This document shows positions 10,983 through 24,826 of a stretch of DNA of 64,000 bases, one piece after another. Below the pieces are notes generated by a model. That model saw only the letters and a list, made by a program, of their open reading frames with translations. It did no database searches and was not told the origin of the DNA. Origin of the DNA: Micropterix aruncella. Its lineage: Eukaryota > Arthropoda > Insecta > Lepidoptera > Micropterigidae. The translations under genes were made by a program, and so were the position numbers. The stretch lies in the NCBI GenBank assembly GCA_944548615.1, contig OX155963.1, positions 31,461,985 through 31,525,984 on the forward strand, read 5' to 3'. The stretch's first letter is position 1, and every line of letters starts with the position of its first letter.

Positions 10983-11150
10983 TTACATATTGTGCAGCAT
11001 GGGATGCACTCGGTTTAATTCTCTCCATTGAAGCACCTCGTGATATAGGACATTTTTGTTTTTTTATCAGGCGCAAGAACAAATAAAGCGGATGATTTGC
11101 CGACACGTGAACATGCCACGTACAACTGACAATGAGAAAACACAGATTTA
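10983..11150 (-). pseudogene. Helitron helicase C-terminal fragment
   Basis: Minus-strand reading gives CQLYVACSRVGKSSALFVLAP, the conserved motif VI region of the Pif1-like helicase in Helitron Rep/helicase proteins. In the next frame HEVLQWRELNRVHPMLHNM reaches a stop at 10985-10983. The frame break lies in an A-rich run near 11055. Only the last 55 or so residues of a protein that normally exceeds 1000 remain. Confidence 0.7.
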
Positions 11151-11325
11151 CATTTTGTATGGGAAAATGTTTTTTCTTTTATTTTAATTTTTCGTCAATT
11201 TTCCATTTTTTGTTTTTAATAGTTATTCTGCTATTCGGGACGGAGACAAATACAACGAATCAAAAACCATGAAAATCCGTCCAGCCGTTCTCGAGTTATA
11301 CGTGTTCGAACAAACCCAACTTTGT

Positions 11326-12430
<1,105 letters not shown>

Positions 12431-12440
12431 AAAAATAATG

Positions 12441-12495
12441 AATAGATAATGACAAACAGCCGCGATATTATTCGATTTCATACAAAATGCCTGGT
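12441..12495 (+). repeat. Fragment of Penelope-associated family D
   Basis: 'gataatgacaaacagccgcg' followed by 'ttcgatttcata' is one outer tip of the palindromic family D repeat. Only about 50 bp remain. Confidence 0.4.
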
Positions 12496-13125
12496 TTTTT
12501 GTTTCATCGTGGATGTATTTAGAAAATATATATCTGCATATTAAGTACCTTATCAATTTGCCTGAGTTAAACTCAATCACTGCTGATGCAATCGGTATAC
12601 CTAATTATTTCTTTGATTACTTACTTGAATTTAACTTAAAGTTGGCAACAGTTGAAAAGTCATTAAGATGCTTCCCAGGCAATGGTGGATATGATTGCAA
12701 TCTCTCGGCCCGTGGGGCTACTTAGATAATTACATTTTCCGTGACATGTGCACTGCACTCTGCACATGCACATACACATACACATGTGCGACCAAACGGG
12801 ACACTGTCCATTTCGAATTTACCCACCGCGTTATCTTATTATACCGTTGTAAAAGGCGCCGAGCAGGTGTATATCACGAACGCCAGCACACGTTTGCTGG
12901 CGTTCGTGTTAAGGTACTCTCATAAGCGCTGATTATATAGGGATTATATTGCTTAAAGCCATAGTAGGTTTTGGCAACCAATATGCACCGGCGACATGCA
13001 AGTGGCGTCGATAGCATTGTCCTGTGGATCTAATAGCAAATTAGTTGGCAATCTAAAATAACATTGATGAACTAACTCGAATAGTTATTCGCATAATACT
13101 CGAAATAATAGACAAAATTTTAACA
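12496..13125. other. Unassigned DNA with a perfect hairpin
   Basis: One open frame (12513-12725) gives a plausible-looking but unrecognised peptide. A 14-bp perfect inverted repeat lies at 12875-12908. Nothing else recognised. Confidence 0.4.
12875..12908. repeat. Perfect 14-bp stem, 6-base loop
   Basis: CACGAACGCCAGCA at 12875-12888 pairs with its exact complement at 12895-12908; the loop is CACGTT. The stem is GC-rich in AT-rich surroundings. It could be a transposon-terminal hairpin; no CTRR motif follows at the usual Helitron distance. Confidence 0.85.
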
Positions 13126-13129
13126 AAAA

Positions 13130-13620
13130 AAAACCGACTCCATCTTTTTTAAGTGGTATCAAAATTGAATGCGTATACATAATTTCGTTTCTGAACTGTT
13201 GACCGTTGAGGAGTCCCCTCGTTGGAAGCCAACTCTGGGTGCCGCAGTCCTGCCTTGGTGAAACTTGGAACGGGCTATCGTCATTAAACGCATATACAAA
13301 ATTTCGTGTCCTTGCCATTGACCGTTGAGGAGTCCCTTGTCGGGGGCCAATCCTGGGTGCAGCAGCCATGTAATGGTGAAATTTAGAATGGGCTATCACA
13401 ACTGAATGCCTATACAAAATTTCGTGTATGTGCCGTTGACCGTTGAGAAGTCCTCTCGTCGGGAGCCAATCCTAGGTGTAGAATCAGGTCATGCTTACCA
13501 TAAAAATGCATCGTCATCGGAACTGAATCAATATGTAAATTTGAAACTTCAAATGATAATATTTTAGGAGTTCCTTCAATTCCTCATGAATCCCATCATC
13601 AGAACCGGAGTTTGATAATA
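13130..13620. repeat. Repeat family E with 119-bp tandem units
   Basis: Units starting 'accgttgaggagtccc' occur near 13200, 13320 and 13439. Each contains 'ccaa(t/c)cctgggtg', 'tggtgaaa(c/t)tt', 'gggctatc' and 'acaaaatttcgtgt'. The array is followed by a unique tail ('aatcaggtcatgctta'). The same organisation recurs at 44205-44520, so the array belongs to a dispersed repeat. Frames through it are shadows of the periodicity. Confidence 0.85.
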
Positions 13621-14110
13621 ATGAGGCCAATCAGAAAGTTTATTCTTTTAAATAAACAAAGAATTTTCCATATCGGATCCATGATGGAGTTATGAGGTAA
13701 CAAACATTAAAAACAAACAACCGAATTGATAACCTCCTGTTCTTTTTGAAATCGGTTAAATAGAGGACTTGCGTCATTTCAAAGTGCGACTGACTAAGGT
13801 TCAGAGCAGCTTTCTTTGCCCATCTAACATATTTCACAATAAATTGCCACTATGCACCAGTTGCCTTCGGGAGTATCACTTTAAAATAAAGGTATAGTTT
13901 ATTTTAAATAATAGACCCAATTTATGACATTACGGATTTAGGTAATATCGTATTTTCTCAGTTTGGTTGACTTTCTTGACTATCTTTATCGTTTATTAAA
14001 TCATGATGAATTTTTGTTATGACTAATGATATTATAATTATTACTAATTTATCAAATAATTATGATTGATTATAAGTATTGTTTATCACAGATTTTTTAT
14101 TGAAATCCGA
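13621..14110. other. Unassigned AT-rich DNA
   Basis: No motif or coding frame recognised. Confidence 0.4.
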
Positions 14111-14119
14111 AATTTTTTT

Positions 14120-14655
14120 TCATTGTTTCATCCAGCCGGTAGACGTCCACTGTTGGACATAGGCCTCTCCAAAAGAATGCCATGACGAGCGGTCTTGAGC
14201 CGCCTCCATCCACCTGCTTCCTGCGATCTTGGATATGTCATCCCTCTCGTAGGGGGCCGTCCCACACTGCGTCTGCCATTCGAGAACCTTTTCCCTCAAC
14301 GGTTGTCGGTTCTGCGAGCTATCTGGCCTGCCCATAGCCATTTTAAGTTGCTTATTTTACGAGCTAAATCAGTGAAATTTGTTTTTTCTGCGGGTTTCCT
14401 CACTTCGAATCTCTCGAGTTTCATACAGTGAAACTCTAAGCATTGCTCTCTTCACGGCTCGTTGCGCGACTTTGAGGTTATGTATGAGGCGAATAGTTAT
14501 CGACCACGTTTCAGTGCAATATGTCATCACTGGCGACAAGCACTGATTATGTATATTTGTCTTGAGGCTCTGCGGTATTTGTGACGAGGAGATATGGCGT
14601 AGTCTCCTAGACACTGCCCGTCCGAGTTGAATTCGTCGGCATTCAACCATTTCTA
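14120..14655 (-). pseudogene. RTE-like LINE ORF2 C-terminus and 3' end
   Basis: Two minus-strand frames are parts of one gene. The upstream part contains MTYCTETWSITIR, the segment after the RT domain. The downstream part contains GRPDSSQN, then KVLEWQTQ, and AGSRWMEAAQDRSSWHSFGE with EAYVQQWT, the characteristic C-terminus of insect RTE-type elements. A frameshift near 14350 separates them. The plus-strand motif 'gtccactgttggacatagg' at about 14138 is the familiar 3' part of this family, especially in Lepidoptera. RT core and endonuclease are absent. Confidence 0.7.
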
Positions 14656-14821
14656 TTCATCATCATTAGGACCATTTTTAAATTGAAGACTGGATTTAAT
14701 TCTGTCTGTGTGTGTATTTTTCCTCCACGCCATTCTTTTAATACAATATTAGATTAAGTATAAAATTGCATAAATAAGTTAGTGCTGCCTTTTATTATAT
14801 TTTCCTGTCCCACAAACTGAC

Positions 14822-15110
14822 GAGAAGGGAAAGTATTGTGAACGAGCTTCTGTGTGTGTCTGTCTATGCGTGTGTATTCCTCCACGATAGCGCCCAAACG
14901 CTTAATCCGATTGAGCTGAAATTTGACATGCAGGCGTCATTTGGCCATATCCAGAGTTGAAAAGGTTGATATCTGTCCACCAGGGGGTCGCACTAGTCCT
15001 AATTCGATCTCGAAATATTGCACTTATAAACTTGAAATTTTGTTGGAATATCTCATATACAAGTTGCACTAATAATATTTGAATTCCGCTATACATTTTA
15101 ATCAAATATT
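14822..15110 (+). repeat. Dispersed repeat family B
   Basis: 'gaaagtattgtgaacg', a (TG)n-rich block, 'tattcctccacgatagcgcc', 'gagctgaaatttgacatgca' and 'gaatatctcatatacaag' mark a plus-oriented copy. Confidence 0.75.
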
Positions 15111-15198
15111 AACGCCTCGGGTGGCGCGGTTTCTTTTCTTGGCTAAGGGCCAACAGATGGAACGAAACCCAACCGGGTTAGACCGCCCTCAACTTCTA

Positions 15199-15600
15199 TA
15201 CCGCTTAACCGATCGCCATGGAAATTGATATACGTAGACATATAAGCCCGCACAATATTATCGCGATTGTAGCTCGCCACCAGATGGCGCAGCAGCACAT
15301 CAAATTCTATTCCGCTCAGCCGATCGCCTTGAAAATTGGTATACATAGACATTTGATTTCGCATAATATTTTCGCGCTATTCACTTTATTGTAACTTGCC
15401 ACCAGATGCTGCTGCAGCACATCAACTTCTATACCGCTCAACCGATCGCCATGAAAATTGGTATACATAGACATCACACATAATATGTTCACGCTATTCA
15501 CTTTCTTGTAACATGCCACTAGGTGGCGCTGCAGCACATCAATTTATATACCGTTCAACCGATCGACATGAAAATTGGTATAGATAGGTATTTGAGCACG
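15199..15600. repeat. Tandem repeat of about 117 bp, 3.5 units
   Basis: Units start at about 15199, 15309, 15432 and 15549 with '(a/t)ccg(c/t)t(t/c)a(a/g)cc' and share 'gatcgcc(a/t)tgaaaattgg', 'tacatagaca' and 'gccaccagatg'. Spacing is 110, 123 and 117. A (TTTA)n block at 15604-15628 and the tail 'aacgccgggtaatacaact' (15691) follow, the latter being a typical arthropod repeat terminus. Confidence 0.85.
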
Positions 15601-15715
15601 GATATTTTATTTATTTATTTATTTATTTGTATCAAACATAATTATAAAACGCATAAAAATGGTCATAACAAGTAATATAACACGGGGAACGCCGGGTAAT
15701 ACAACTAGTATAATA

Positions 15716-16098
15716 TGAAGACGTGATAATTGAGAAACATCTCTCTGCTAATTAAGAGACTATGAATATTTCAGAAGATAGGCGGCCGTCGAATTTCTCT
15801 CCTATTAAGTGTTTAACTTCGTTATTTCCGCCGATTTGAAAACTAGAAATTGTCCCTACAGTCTACAATGGAGGTAGTGGCGTCCACGGCTTCCTATATA
15901 ATAGTCACGGCGAGGGTTTTCTTTAGTAGAGCAAAACTCGATTATTCTTGGACGTGACGTGACTCGATTATCCTTGGACAAGATGCAATTATTAGCGGAC
16001 TATCACAACAACGAGCATTTTTGTTTTTTTACCTATTTTTAATTTCTATATGGTTATATATTTTGATTATATTACGGTTTCTATATTATTTTCATTAA
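15716..16098. other. Unassigned AT-rich DNA
   Basis: No recognisable gene. It ends with the target sequence of the LINE insertion at 16099. Confidence 0.4.
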
Positions 16099-16112
16099 AT
16101 GTACGGTTTGAT
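16099..16112. repeat. Left 14-bp target duplication of the LINE tail
   Basis: 'atgtacggtttgat' is repeated exactly at 16777-16790. The ATG at 16099 that appears to open the coding frame belongs to this duplicated target, not to the LINE. Confidence 0.9.
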
Positions 16113-16776
16113 GGAATGCCACAATGCGCTTCAATCCCTTGCAAGGTCAAATAGAGTGACCCTGCAATTGATTAAAGGGCACAGCGACTCACTGGGCAAC
16201 GATGCGGCAGACGAACTGGCCAAAAGGGGATCAAAGGAAATATTATATGGACCGGAACACTTGATACCCATTCCCCAGGCCCAAATAAAAACATGGCTAC
16301 GCAGGAACACCGAAGAAACTCACCTTACAGAATGGAAAAAACGCAGGATGCAGGCAAACAAAGAACGCGGTTCCGGAAGCGTCCAAAAAACTTGCCCGCA
16401 ACCTCACCAGATTAAAAAGGGACAAAATCCTTAAAGTCATAGGTACTATATGACAGGCCACTGTCCCCTAAACAAACACCTGTTTACCATAGGTGTGACA
16501 GACAGCCCTTTATGCAGAGGATGCATGGAAGAAGAAGAAACGCTACAGCATGTGCTCATGGAATGCAGGAGCGTGGCAGAGCAACGAGCAAGAATACTAC
16601 AATCTCCAGCATCTGTCCCGGAGGCCTGTAGCAACCCAAACAGGTTGCTAATCTTCTGGGACAGCCTGGGTTGGCTGGAGTAACATAAATAGAAACATGA
16701 GCCACGCACAACGGCCCAATCAAGAGGCCAAGTGCGGGAAAAAGCCCAAACAAACAAACTAACTAACTAACTAACT
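16113..16776 (+). mobile_element. 5'-truncated LINE with RNase H remnant
   Basis: The insertion lies between two exact 14-bp copies of its target. It starts inside ORF2 in the C-terminal RNase H domain: IKGHSDSLGNDAADELAKRG holds the late RNase H motif with its Asp. A frameshift near 16345 follows. The terminal CX2C-H-C region is CRGCMEEEETLQHVLMEC, and a stop at 16681-16683 follows SLGWLE. The 3' UTR ends in an (AACT)n tail. The RNase H domain argues for an I/Loa-type lineage rather than jockey. A shorter copy of the same family lies at 63212-63386. Confidence 0.85.
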
Positions 16777-16790
16777 ATGTACGGTTTGAT
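16777..16790. repeat. Right 14-bp target duplication of the LINE tail
   Basis: Exact copy of 16099-16112 directly after the (AACT)n tail. Confidence 0.9.
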
Positions 16791-17689
16791 TATATTACTC
16801 TATTTTTAAGCGATTATTATAACTTAATACTTTCTATTTTTACATATTTTTATGCTATGATTCACAATTTTATATCTTTCATCTCATAATATATCATAAT
16901 TCCCATTTCATTTTATTTTTTTACTAATTTTTAATTTTTATAATTAGGTTTGACTATCTCACTCTATTTTTGAGTAATTATTATAATCTAAATACTAGCT
17001 AATTGTGCATCTTTTTTATGATTATATTAACGTTAACCATTTCATATTATCAATTTTACTTTCATGTTATCAATTTTATATTAAATTTTCCAGCTTGTAA
17101 GAATTAATAATTATAGCTCATAGTATATAAATTTTCCAAATTTTCTATATTCTACATCACTTACTCTTTTATATTGGTTCATAATATATTTACAACAATT
17201 TAAATGTCCGCCATAGAACAGGCTATTGCCTAGTTAGGCGACATTAAAATAGGATCACTGGCAACAGTCTCTGGCATAACATGTTATCAGTTTTTTGGAT
17301 TTTCATCTATGACATTGTAATCGTATCTATTTATATGTATGTCCATTTACTGTAGGTAAATGTAAATTAATAAAAAAATAAAAAAAAAAATAAATAAAAA
17401 TCCAAAAAAAATAAAAAAATAATATTATAATACTCACATATGCTCTTTTCCTTATTACCCATTTATTAATAATCAAATTTCGTGTCGTGTATTTGAAGCT
17501 GTCAATACAAAAATATATAGGCAAAAAACACAAAATTAAAAAATAGAAACTATAAATAAACAAGATTTTATAATAAAACTACAAACGTTGTAAATTAGGG
17601 GTATCCTCAAGATATCTCATATCCCGGTTTTCAGGACACCCTTTTTACAGCAAAGCACTACTTATTTTTTTTATTTTTTTTTATTGAAA
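16791..17689. other. Unassigned, very AT-rich DNA
   Basis: Poly-A and poly-T blocks (17370-17425) and 'ttttatatta' motifs; no gene or clear repeat boundary. Confidence 0.4.
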
Positions 17690-18010
17690 TAATAAATATG
17701 ATAAAGGCGTAACGTTTGTACCCGACGTTTCGGCGATGTTGCAACCGCCGTTGTCCAGGGTAAAATGAAAGAGCTATCCAGGGTAGAATCAAACTGCTGC
17801 CAAACCCGCTTTTCCACCATCGTTATAATCTACGCAGGGCGGTAACAGTATGCCTCATACCCACAGAACAACGGATAGGCAGCTCTTTGAGCCTACCCTG
17901 GACAACAGTGGATGCAACATCGCCGAAACGTCGGGTTCTACAAACTTTGCGCAGTAAATTCTTCTCTATCTTATTTGCAATGATAAACAACCGCGATAGT
18001 CTTCGATTTC
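17690..18010. repeat. Palindromic Penelope-associated repeat (family D)
   Basis: The left arm has 'cccgacgtttcggcgatgtt' and 'gcaaccgccgttgtcc'; the right arm has 'ggacaacagtgga', 'gcaacatcgccgaaacgtcg' and 'taaattcttc'. The arms face each other with about 120 bp between, including 'acgcagggcggtaacagtat'. The same design, with a GIY-YIG coding fragment between the arms, occurs at 57560-58240. Confidence 0.75.
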
Positions 18011-18640
18011 ATAGAAAACAATCAAAATAATAAAAAAACATAAATCAAAAATAGAAATGTAAATAAAATCAAAATAATCAAAATCAAATGAATCAGAAAA
18101 TATGAAACCAAAATAACCAATATCAAAATATTTAACATGAAATATGTGGTAACATAAATAATTACTATCAAATAATTACCATCACGATAAAATATTATAA
18201 ACAAACGAAAAAATCAAATAATCAAATTAAAAGTAATCATTCTAAAATAAAATTAAAAAATCTTTGTCTGCTAAACATCTTCCTTTAATAATTTACTCTT
18301 GTAGTGGTTCCTAAATACTCCAATTGATCTTGATCGCAATGCCATTCCCAAACGATTCCATACAACCTTTGAATAATAAGAGAAATGGTTTCAGCCGTAG
18401 TGACCAGTGGTACGTGTGCACCATTATTGGAAGGTAACCATAGTTGACATATATTCTGATTCATATGTTGACTCCAGATTATTAACATTGGTAGTTGACA
18501 GTTTCAGCGTTTAAAATGCATTTGTAAAAAGCTCTGTGAAAGTGAAAAAATTGTTGAATATTTTAATATGTGCATCGACCACCAAGGCCGCCACTTGAAC
18601 GATATTATTTAAAAAATTTAAGCAAAAAATGGCATAATTT
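18011..18640. other. Unassigned AT-rich DNA
   Basis: Dominated by 'aatcaaaataa' motifs. A 67-codon minus frame (18285-18488) matches nothing I recognise. Confidence 0.35.
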
Positions 18641-19440
18641 ATTTATTTATTTATTTATTTTAAACAACATGATTTATCATAGACGAATGGCTATGATATT
18701 CGGTATACAGTACAATAAAACGTGCAGGAAAAACAAGTTGAACCCATAGCCGTTGGCTCATCGCATACCTAACTGAGCAAGAACGCCCGTATCTAGGAAT
18801 GCTGATATTTGACTTAGCATATTGCGAGCTGACATGTATGACGTTAAAATATATAATTATTATTGGTATAAAGTTCAAAACTTTCATTCTTGCATAATAC
18901 AAATACACAAGCACAAATAGTTATACCAACATACAAAAAAAATAAAAATACTAGTAAGAAATTATTATTAAACCCAACACCAATATATAGTAATACATAA
19001 ATACAATAAATACATATTTAAAATAAATATACATACTAATATAAAATACTAATATACACAAAATATACACAAATAAATTAAATTGAAATACCTCTAGTCT
19101 TAAACCTCACATAATACGTCTCTTATATTTATAAATAAAAAAAAAGAAAATCTAAGTATTTGCTTTTTATTTATTAATTTTACCTAATCAAAAATTCTGT
19201 GAAATTCCGTTTTATCATAGAGTGGTCCTTTAACAACCAAGCACTTTCTTATTGCTTTTTTAAATGCTACCATGTTATCTAAATTTTGTATCGTAATTTC
19301 TATATTATTATAGAGCCTTGGAGCTAAGTATTTAAGGTATCTTTGTCTATAATATCTACTTTTCAAAAATAAAACCCTTTTTCTTTTATTTTGAAATGGT
19401 TTTTTCACAATTTATCTGACACATAAGGGATTTCATTCTG
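18640..19440 (-). mobile_element. LINE 3' end with C-terminal coding remnant
   Basis: On the minus strand a frame (19408-19184) reads YYRQRYLKYLAPRLYNN and then FKKAIRKCL, typical of the last residues of insect jockey/R1-type ORF2 proteins. About 520 bp of AT-rich 3' UTR follows and ends in an (AAAT)n tail (plus-strand TTTA repeats at 18638-18662). It is 5'-truncated; no RT domain is present. Confidence 0.55.
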
Positions 19441-20244
19441 CCCAACCCTGTATAATCTATCTGAATGTGGACAATATAATTTTGAAGGTTTACATCTTCA
19501 GTCGTTTTCCCCTATTCAGTTATTCATTCATTGATATACGAGCAGCTGACGAACTGTCTGTCTCATTGTAAGAGGGGCTACTATTGGAAATACGGAATAT
19601 ATCGTTATTGTATTGCCTGAAATACGCGCGCCTGCGTTGCTCGTCAATGGCGGCGAGAATCATTCTCCTATCCGACCTAAATTTAGATAAGCCGTAGGGT
19701 CGCTACTTAACAATGGCCATTAAATTGAATTACGTCGAAGGATTTTCACTGACGAATAGCGATAGGTACATCTGGGGTGTCAACACAACGGGCGAACCCG
19801 CCACCCCAGAGAATTTTAACGACATCAGGTCGTTAACTCTTCTCAATAACTCGAATTAATGAGGGAAAGATCTGTACGTCTCGGCTCCAGAGATTGACAT
19901 TCAAAAAAATTGTTAAGTTGGGTGTTGTAATCCGCGAATTCTATTTCGTTAAAACCCACCCAACTCAGAACCGTTTTCTTAACCCTTTGAATATCTGAAA
20001 CATATTGTTCATAACATGGATTTCATACCAAGCTACCAAACTCCAATCTGCTCCGGACAAGCGATGTAAACAGGAGCACGACAACGTGGAAGTCCTTGAA
20101 ATGTTTCGTTGCCCCTCAAATGAATCCCAGCAACTAATAACATTTGGAGGTCATCAGCTCGATATGAGTATTAAAGCTAAATTTACTATTAAGTGTCTGA
20201 AGTGCCAAGTCTGTGAATTATGAAACTCTTTCCAGTTTATGCCC
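19441..20244. other. Unassigned DNA
   Basis: No domain recognised. A 72-codon frame at 20005-20223 has no family resemblance I can support. Confidence 0.35.
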
Positions 20245-20249
20245 ATTAA

Positions 20250-20523
20250 GGGCTCTCTAGACGATCAAGCATGCTTGTCAAGCATTGCGTCGCGGGCTGG
20301 GCAGAGATCGTAAACCGCAGGAAATACGCAATAAAAAAAAAAAAAATTATACCAGGGAGTGACGTCATTCATCAATTAATTGCGTCTAATTAACGTGACC
20401 TTCTGGTATAAACTACAAAATTAGGCATTTTTGGTAAATATTAGTAAAATATATTTGCATAATTCCTGCGGTTTACAATCCCCTCTCAGCCCGCGACGCG
20501 ATGCTTGATCGTCTAGAGAGCCC
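20250..20523. mobile_element. MITE, 274 bp, with about 60-bp inverted repeats
   Basis: Ends 'gggctctctagacgatcaag' and its complement, with further matching inner blocks 'gcgtcgcgggctg' and 'gtaaaccgcagg'. It is flanked by ATTAA on both sides (20245-20249 and 20524-20528), a likely 5-bp target duplication (or a 4-bp TTAA). A 13-bp duplication inside the left arm ('gcatgcttgtcaa') is absent from the right arm. Non-coding. Confidence 0.85.
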
Positions 20524-20529
20524 ATTAAT

Positions 20530-21180
20530 ATCATAGTAATATAAAAAAAGTAATATAAAAAAAAACAATAATATTGTTACAGTAATATAAAAAAAACAAA
20601 CGAAATAATCATTGAAAAATCAAATAATCATGAAATAATAGAAGTAGTCTATAATAATTGAATGCATGATTGCTGAAACACGTCATGCGCCATGTTTGGC
20701 GAATCAGAGTTTTTAGCGATTTTCGGTTCTTTGTTCCTCGATGCATCTATGGAGTCCAAAACCAACCCATATTCATGCATTAACAGTGCCCAAACAAAGC
20801 GTTGAAAATATCGATTAGTGCTGATACAATCTATATCCTGGATATGGATTCTATCAGCACCCAGCCTGGCAACACTGGTAAGAATGTGATTTTTTATACC
20901 ATCAAGGAGACGAACATAAAGGGCCAGAGACGAGGTGTGTACGTTTATTATGCAATACATCGATGAATATGTCGACATGAAAATTAAAATTCTCGTGCTT
21001 TTCTGTGGCAATTTCAGAGGGCAAAATAATAATCATTCATTCATTCATGCATGAATAAGACTTTTGTTAAAAGCACGCTTTCAAAAAATTGAGTCGATTT
21101 TCCTCATACGTGGATAAAATTCCTCACGTGTGATCAGGCTTTTGGAGAAATCATGCTAACCTTGTGCAAAGTAGAGATAC
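20530..21180. other. Unassigned DNA with one open frame
   Basis: A 120-codon minus frame (21011-20649) has no recognisable domain. 'tatcctggatatg' near 20837 is a short palindromic motif. No support for a gene. Confidence 0.35.
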
Positions 21181-21182
21181 TA

Positions 21183-21577
21183 TACAGGTTGAGTTTTTAA
21201 TTAGTGACACAATTGTAGTGGGTGAACCAATACGACGAACTAAGCAAGTTTTAATAAGAACTTTTGGACATTGTTTTTTTTTTTAATATATATTTTTTAT
21301 TTTTTGGTAATTAGTTTTTTTTAAAGTTAAAAAAAAGCTATTAAGCACGATGCGCTATCTAGCGGTTGGTAAAATATAGGTAATATTATTTATAAGCGAT
21401 ATTTTACCTATCGCTAGAGGGCGCATCGCGCTGAACGCTTCTTAAACTTTTTCAAAAGATGTAATTTATAAATTTGTTTTTTTTTTGTTTTTTCCCGAAA
21501 AAACATTGAAAGTTTCTAACCTCGTCGTACTGATTCACAAACTACAAGAATGTCACTAATTCAAAACTCACCATGTA
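21183..21577. mobile_element. Mariner-type MITE (family G), TA target duplication
   Basis: Inverted ends of about 60 bp: left 'tacaggttgagtttttaatt', right complement 'tacatggtgagttttgaatt'. Inner matches are 'aattagtgaca' and '(c/t)acgacga'. TA dinucleotides flank both sides. A second palindromic core sits in the middle (21345-21435: 'gatgcgc' arms with 'gcgatattttacctatcgct'). A half-copy lies at 45800-46053. Non-coding. Confidence 0.8.
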
Positions 21578-21725
21578 TACTGTTAGTGGTTGTCGTCAAT
21601 AAAACTTAATTTGTTTTTTTTTCTGACACAACCGTGGCACTCCAATAAGACTCAGGAAGTGGGGCATAACAAGGCGGGCTTGGTTTCATTTTACTCGGCG
21701 CATTAGGAAAACAAACGTTTACATT

Positions 21726-23974
<2,249 letters not shown>

Positions 23975-24350
23975 GATAGTCATAGTCATAGTCATATTTT
24001 ATTAATTCCAAAAAGTACACATTGTGGAATACGTCATTTTACATTTTCTAGAAGTTATTACAACTTCATTACGTGTACATATTTTTTTTATATGTAAAGG
24101 CAAGGCCCCATCTGATCAATTATAAAAATTAAATCTTACAGACTCAAATAACAAAAAAAAAATGTAAAGAATTTTTTTAAATAAAATAAAATAGTTAATC
24201 AAATAAATTTAATCAATAAGTTTTTAAAAATAGTCAATGATTTTTTAAAAAATAATCAGTTAATAAACAATAAGTTTTACAATAAAATCAACACAACGGT
24301 GATAAAATACAGAACAAATTTGATAAAAGATAAAATATTTTTTAAAAACT
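23975..24350 (-). repeat. Probable LINE 3' UTR with (CTATGA)n tail
   Basis: Three plus-strand 'tagtca' repeats are followed by 'tattttattaattcc', the pattern of a LINE tail on the minus strand with a complementary AATAAA. The remaining AT-rich stretch would be the 3' UTR. No coding remnant supports it, so confidence is modest. Confidence 0.35.
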
Positions 24351-24361
24351 AAAATAATTCA

Positions 24362-24740
24362 TGTCCCCTCTGTAGCAATACCCCTTGCACAGCTAGACAT
24401 ATTCTAGCTGGCTGCAAGATAGCATTATTATATCAAGGACGGTACACTTACCGCCACGCCACAGTCCATGCTGTTATTCGCGAGTTAATTAACCTCTCAG
24501 TGGCTCGTGCCAACAATGGTGTGGCAGTACCCTCCAACCCCCCAATACAGTTTGTGCGGGACGGCTCGAAAGGCAAAAAACATTTCACTACAAAACCTTT
24601 CTCAATAACCGAGACAGCTTTAGATTGAATTATAGAGGACGACTAGGTCTCTAAGCAGTATAAATTCCCTGAAAGTCTCGGATGCACAGCCCTCCGTCCA
24701 GATATAACTCTTTACACTCTATATCGGAATATGGCCCTTC
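24362..24740 (+). pseudogene. Retroelement polyprotein C-terminal fragment
   Basis: An open stretch of 88 codons begins CPLCSNTPCTARHILAGCK, a CX2C-H-C motif, followed by GRYTYRHATVHAVIREL. After a stop at 24626-24628 and another soon after, FPESLGCTALRPDITLY follows in the same style. This order (zinc motif, GRY..RH helix, then FP..LRPD block) is one I know from a widespread family of invertebrate retroelement C-termini. The LRPD part may be the start of a PD-(D/E)XK-like nuclease. Exact clade not assigned. Confidence 0.5.
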
Positions 24741-24790
24741 CTAGAAAAAATATCTAAAACCGCGATTCAAGAATCTTAAATTCCATGACT

Positions 24791-24826
24791 CCGAGGGGGG
24801 AGGGAGGGGGCGAAGGGGGGGGGGGA
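24791..24826 (+). repeat. G-rich tract, potential G-quadruplex
   Basis: Four or more runs of at least three G (gaggggggagggagggg, then a run of eleven G) lie within 36 bp. Composition only. Confidence 0.7.

Noticed and set aside
15143..15537. Two minus-strand frames with similar peptides
   Set aside because: The similarity comes from the 117-bp tandem repeat being translated in one frame; no gene.
16099..16434. A complete gene starting at ATG 16099
   Set aside because: The ATG lies in the LINE target duplication; the frame is a 5'-truncated retrotransposon.
20649..21011. 120-codon minus-strand frame as a host gene
   Set aside because: No domain, no splice context and no composition shift; indistinguishable from chance.
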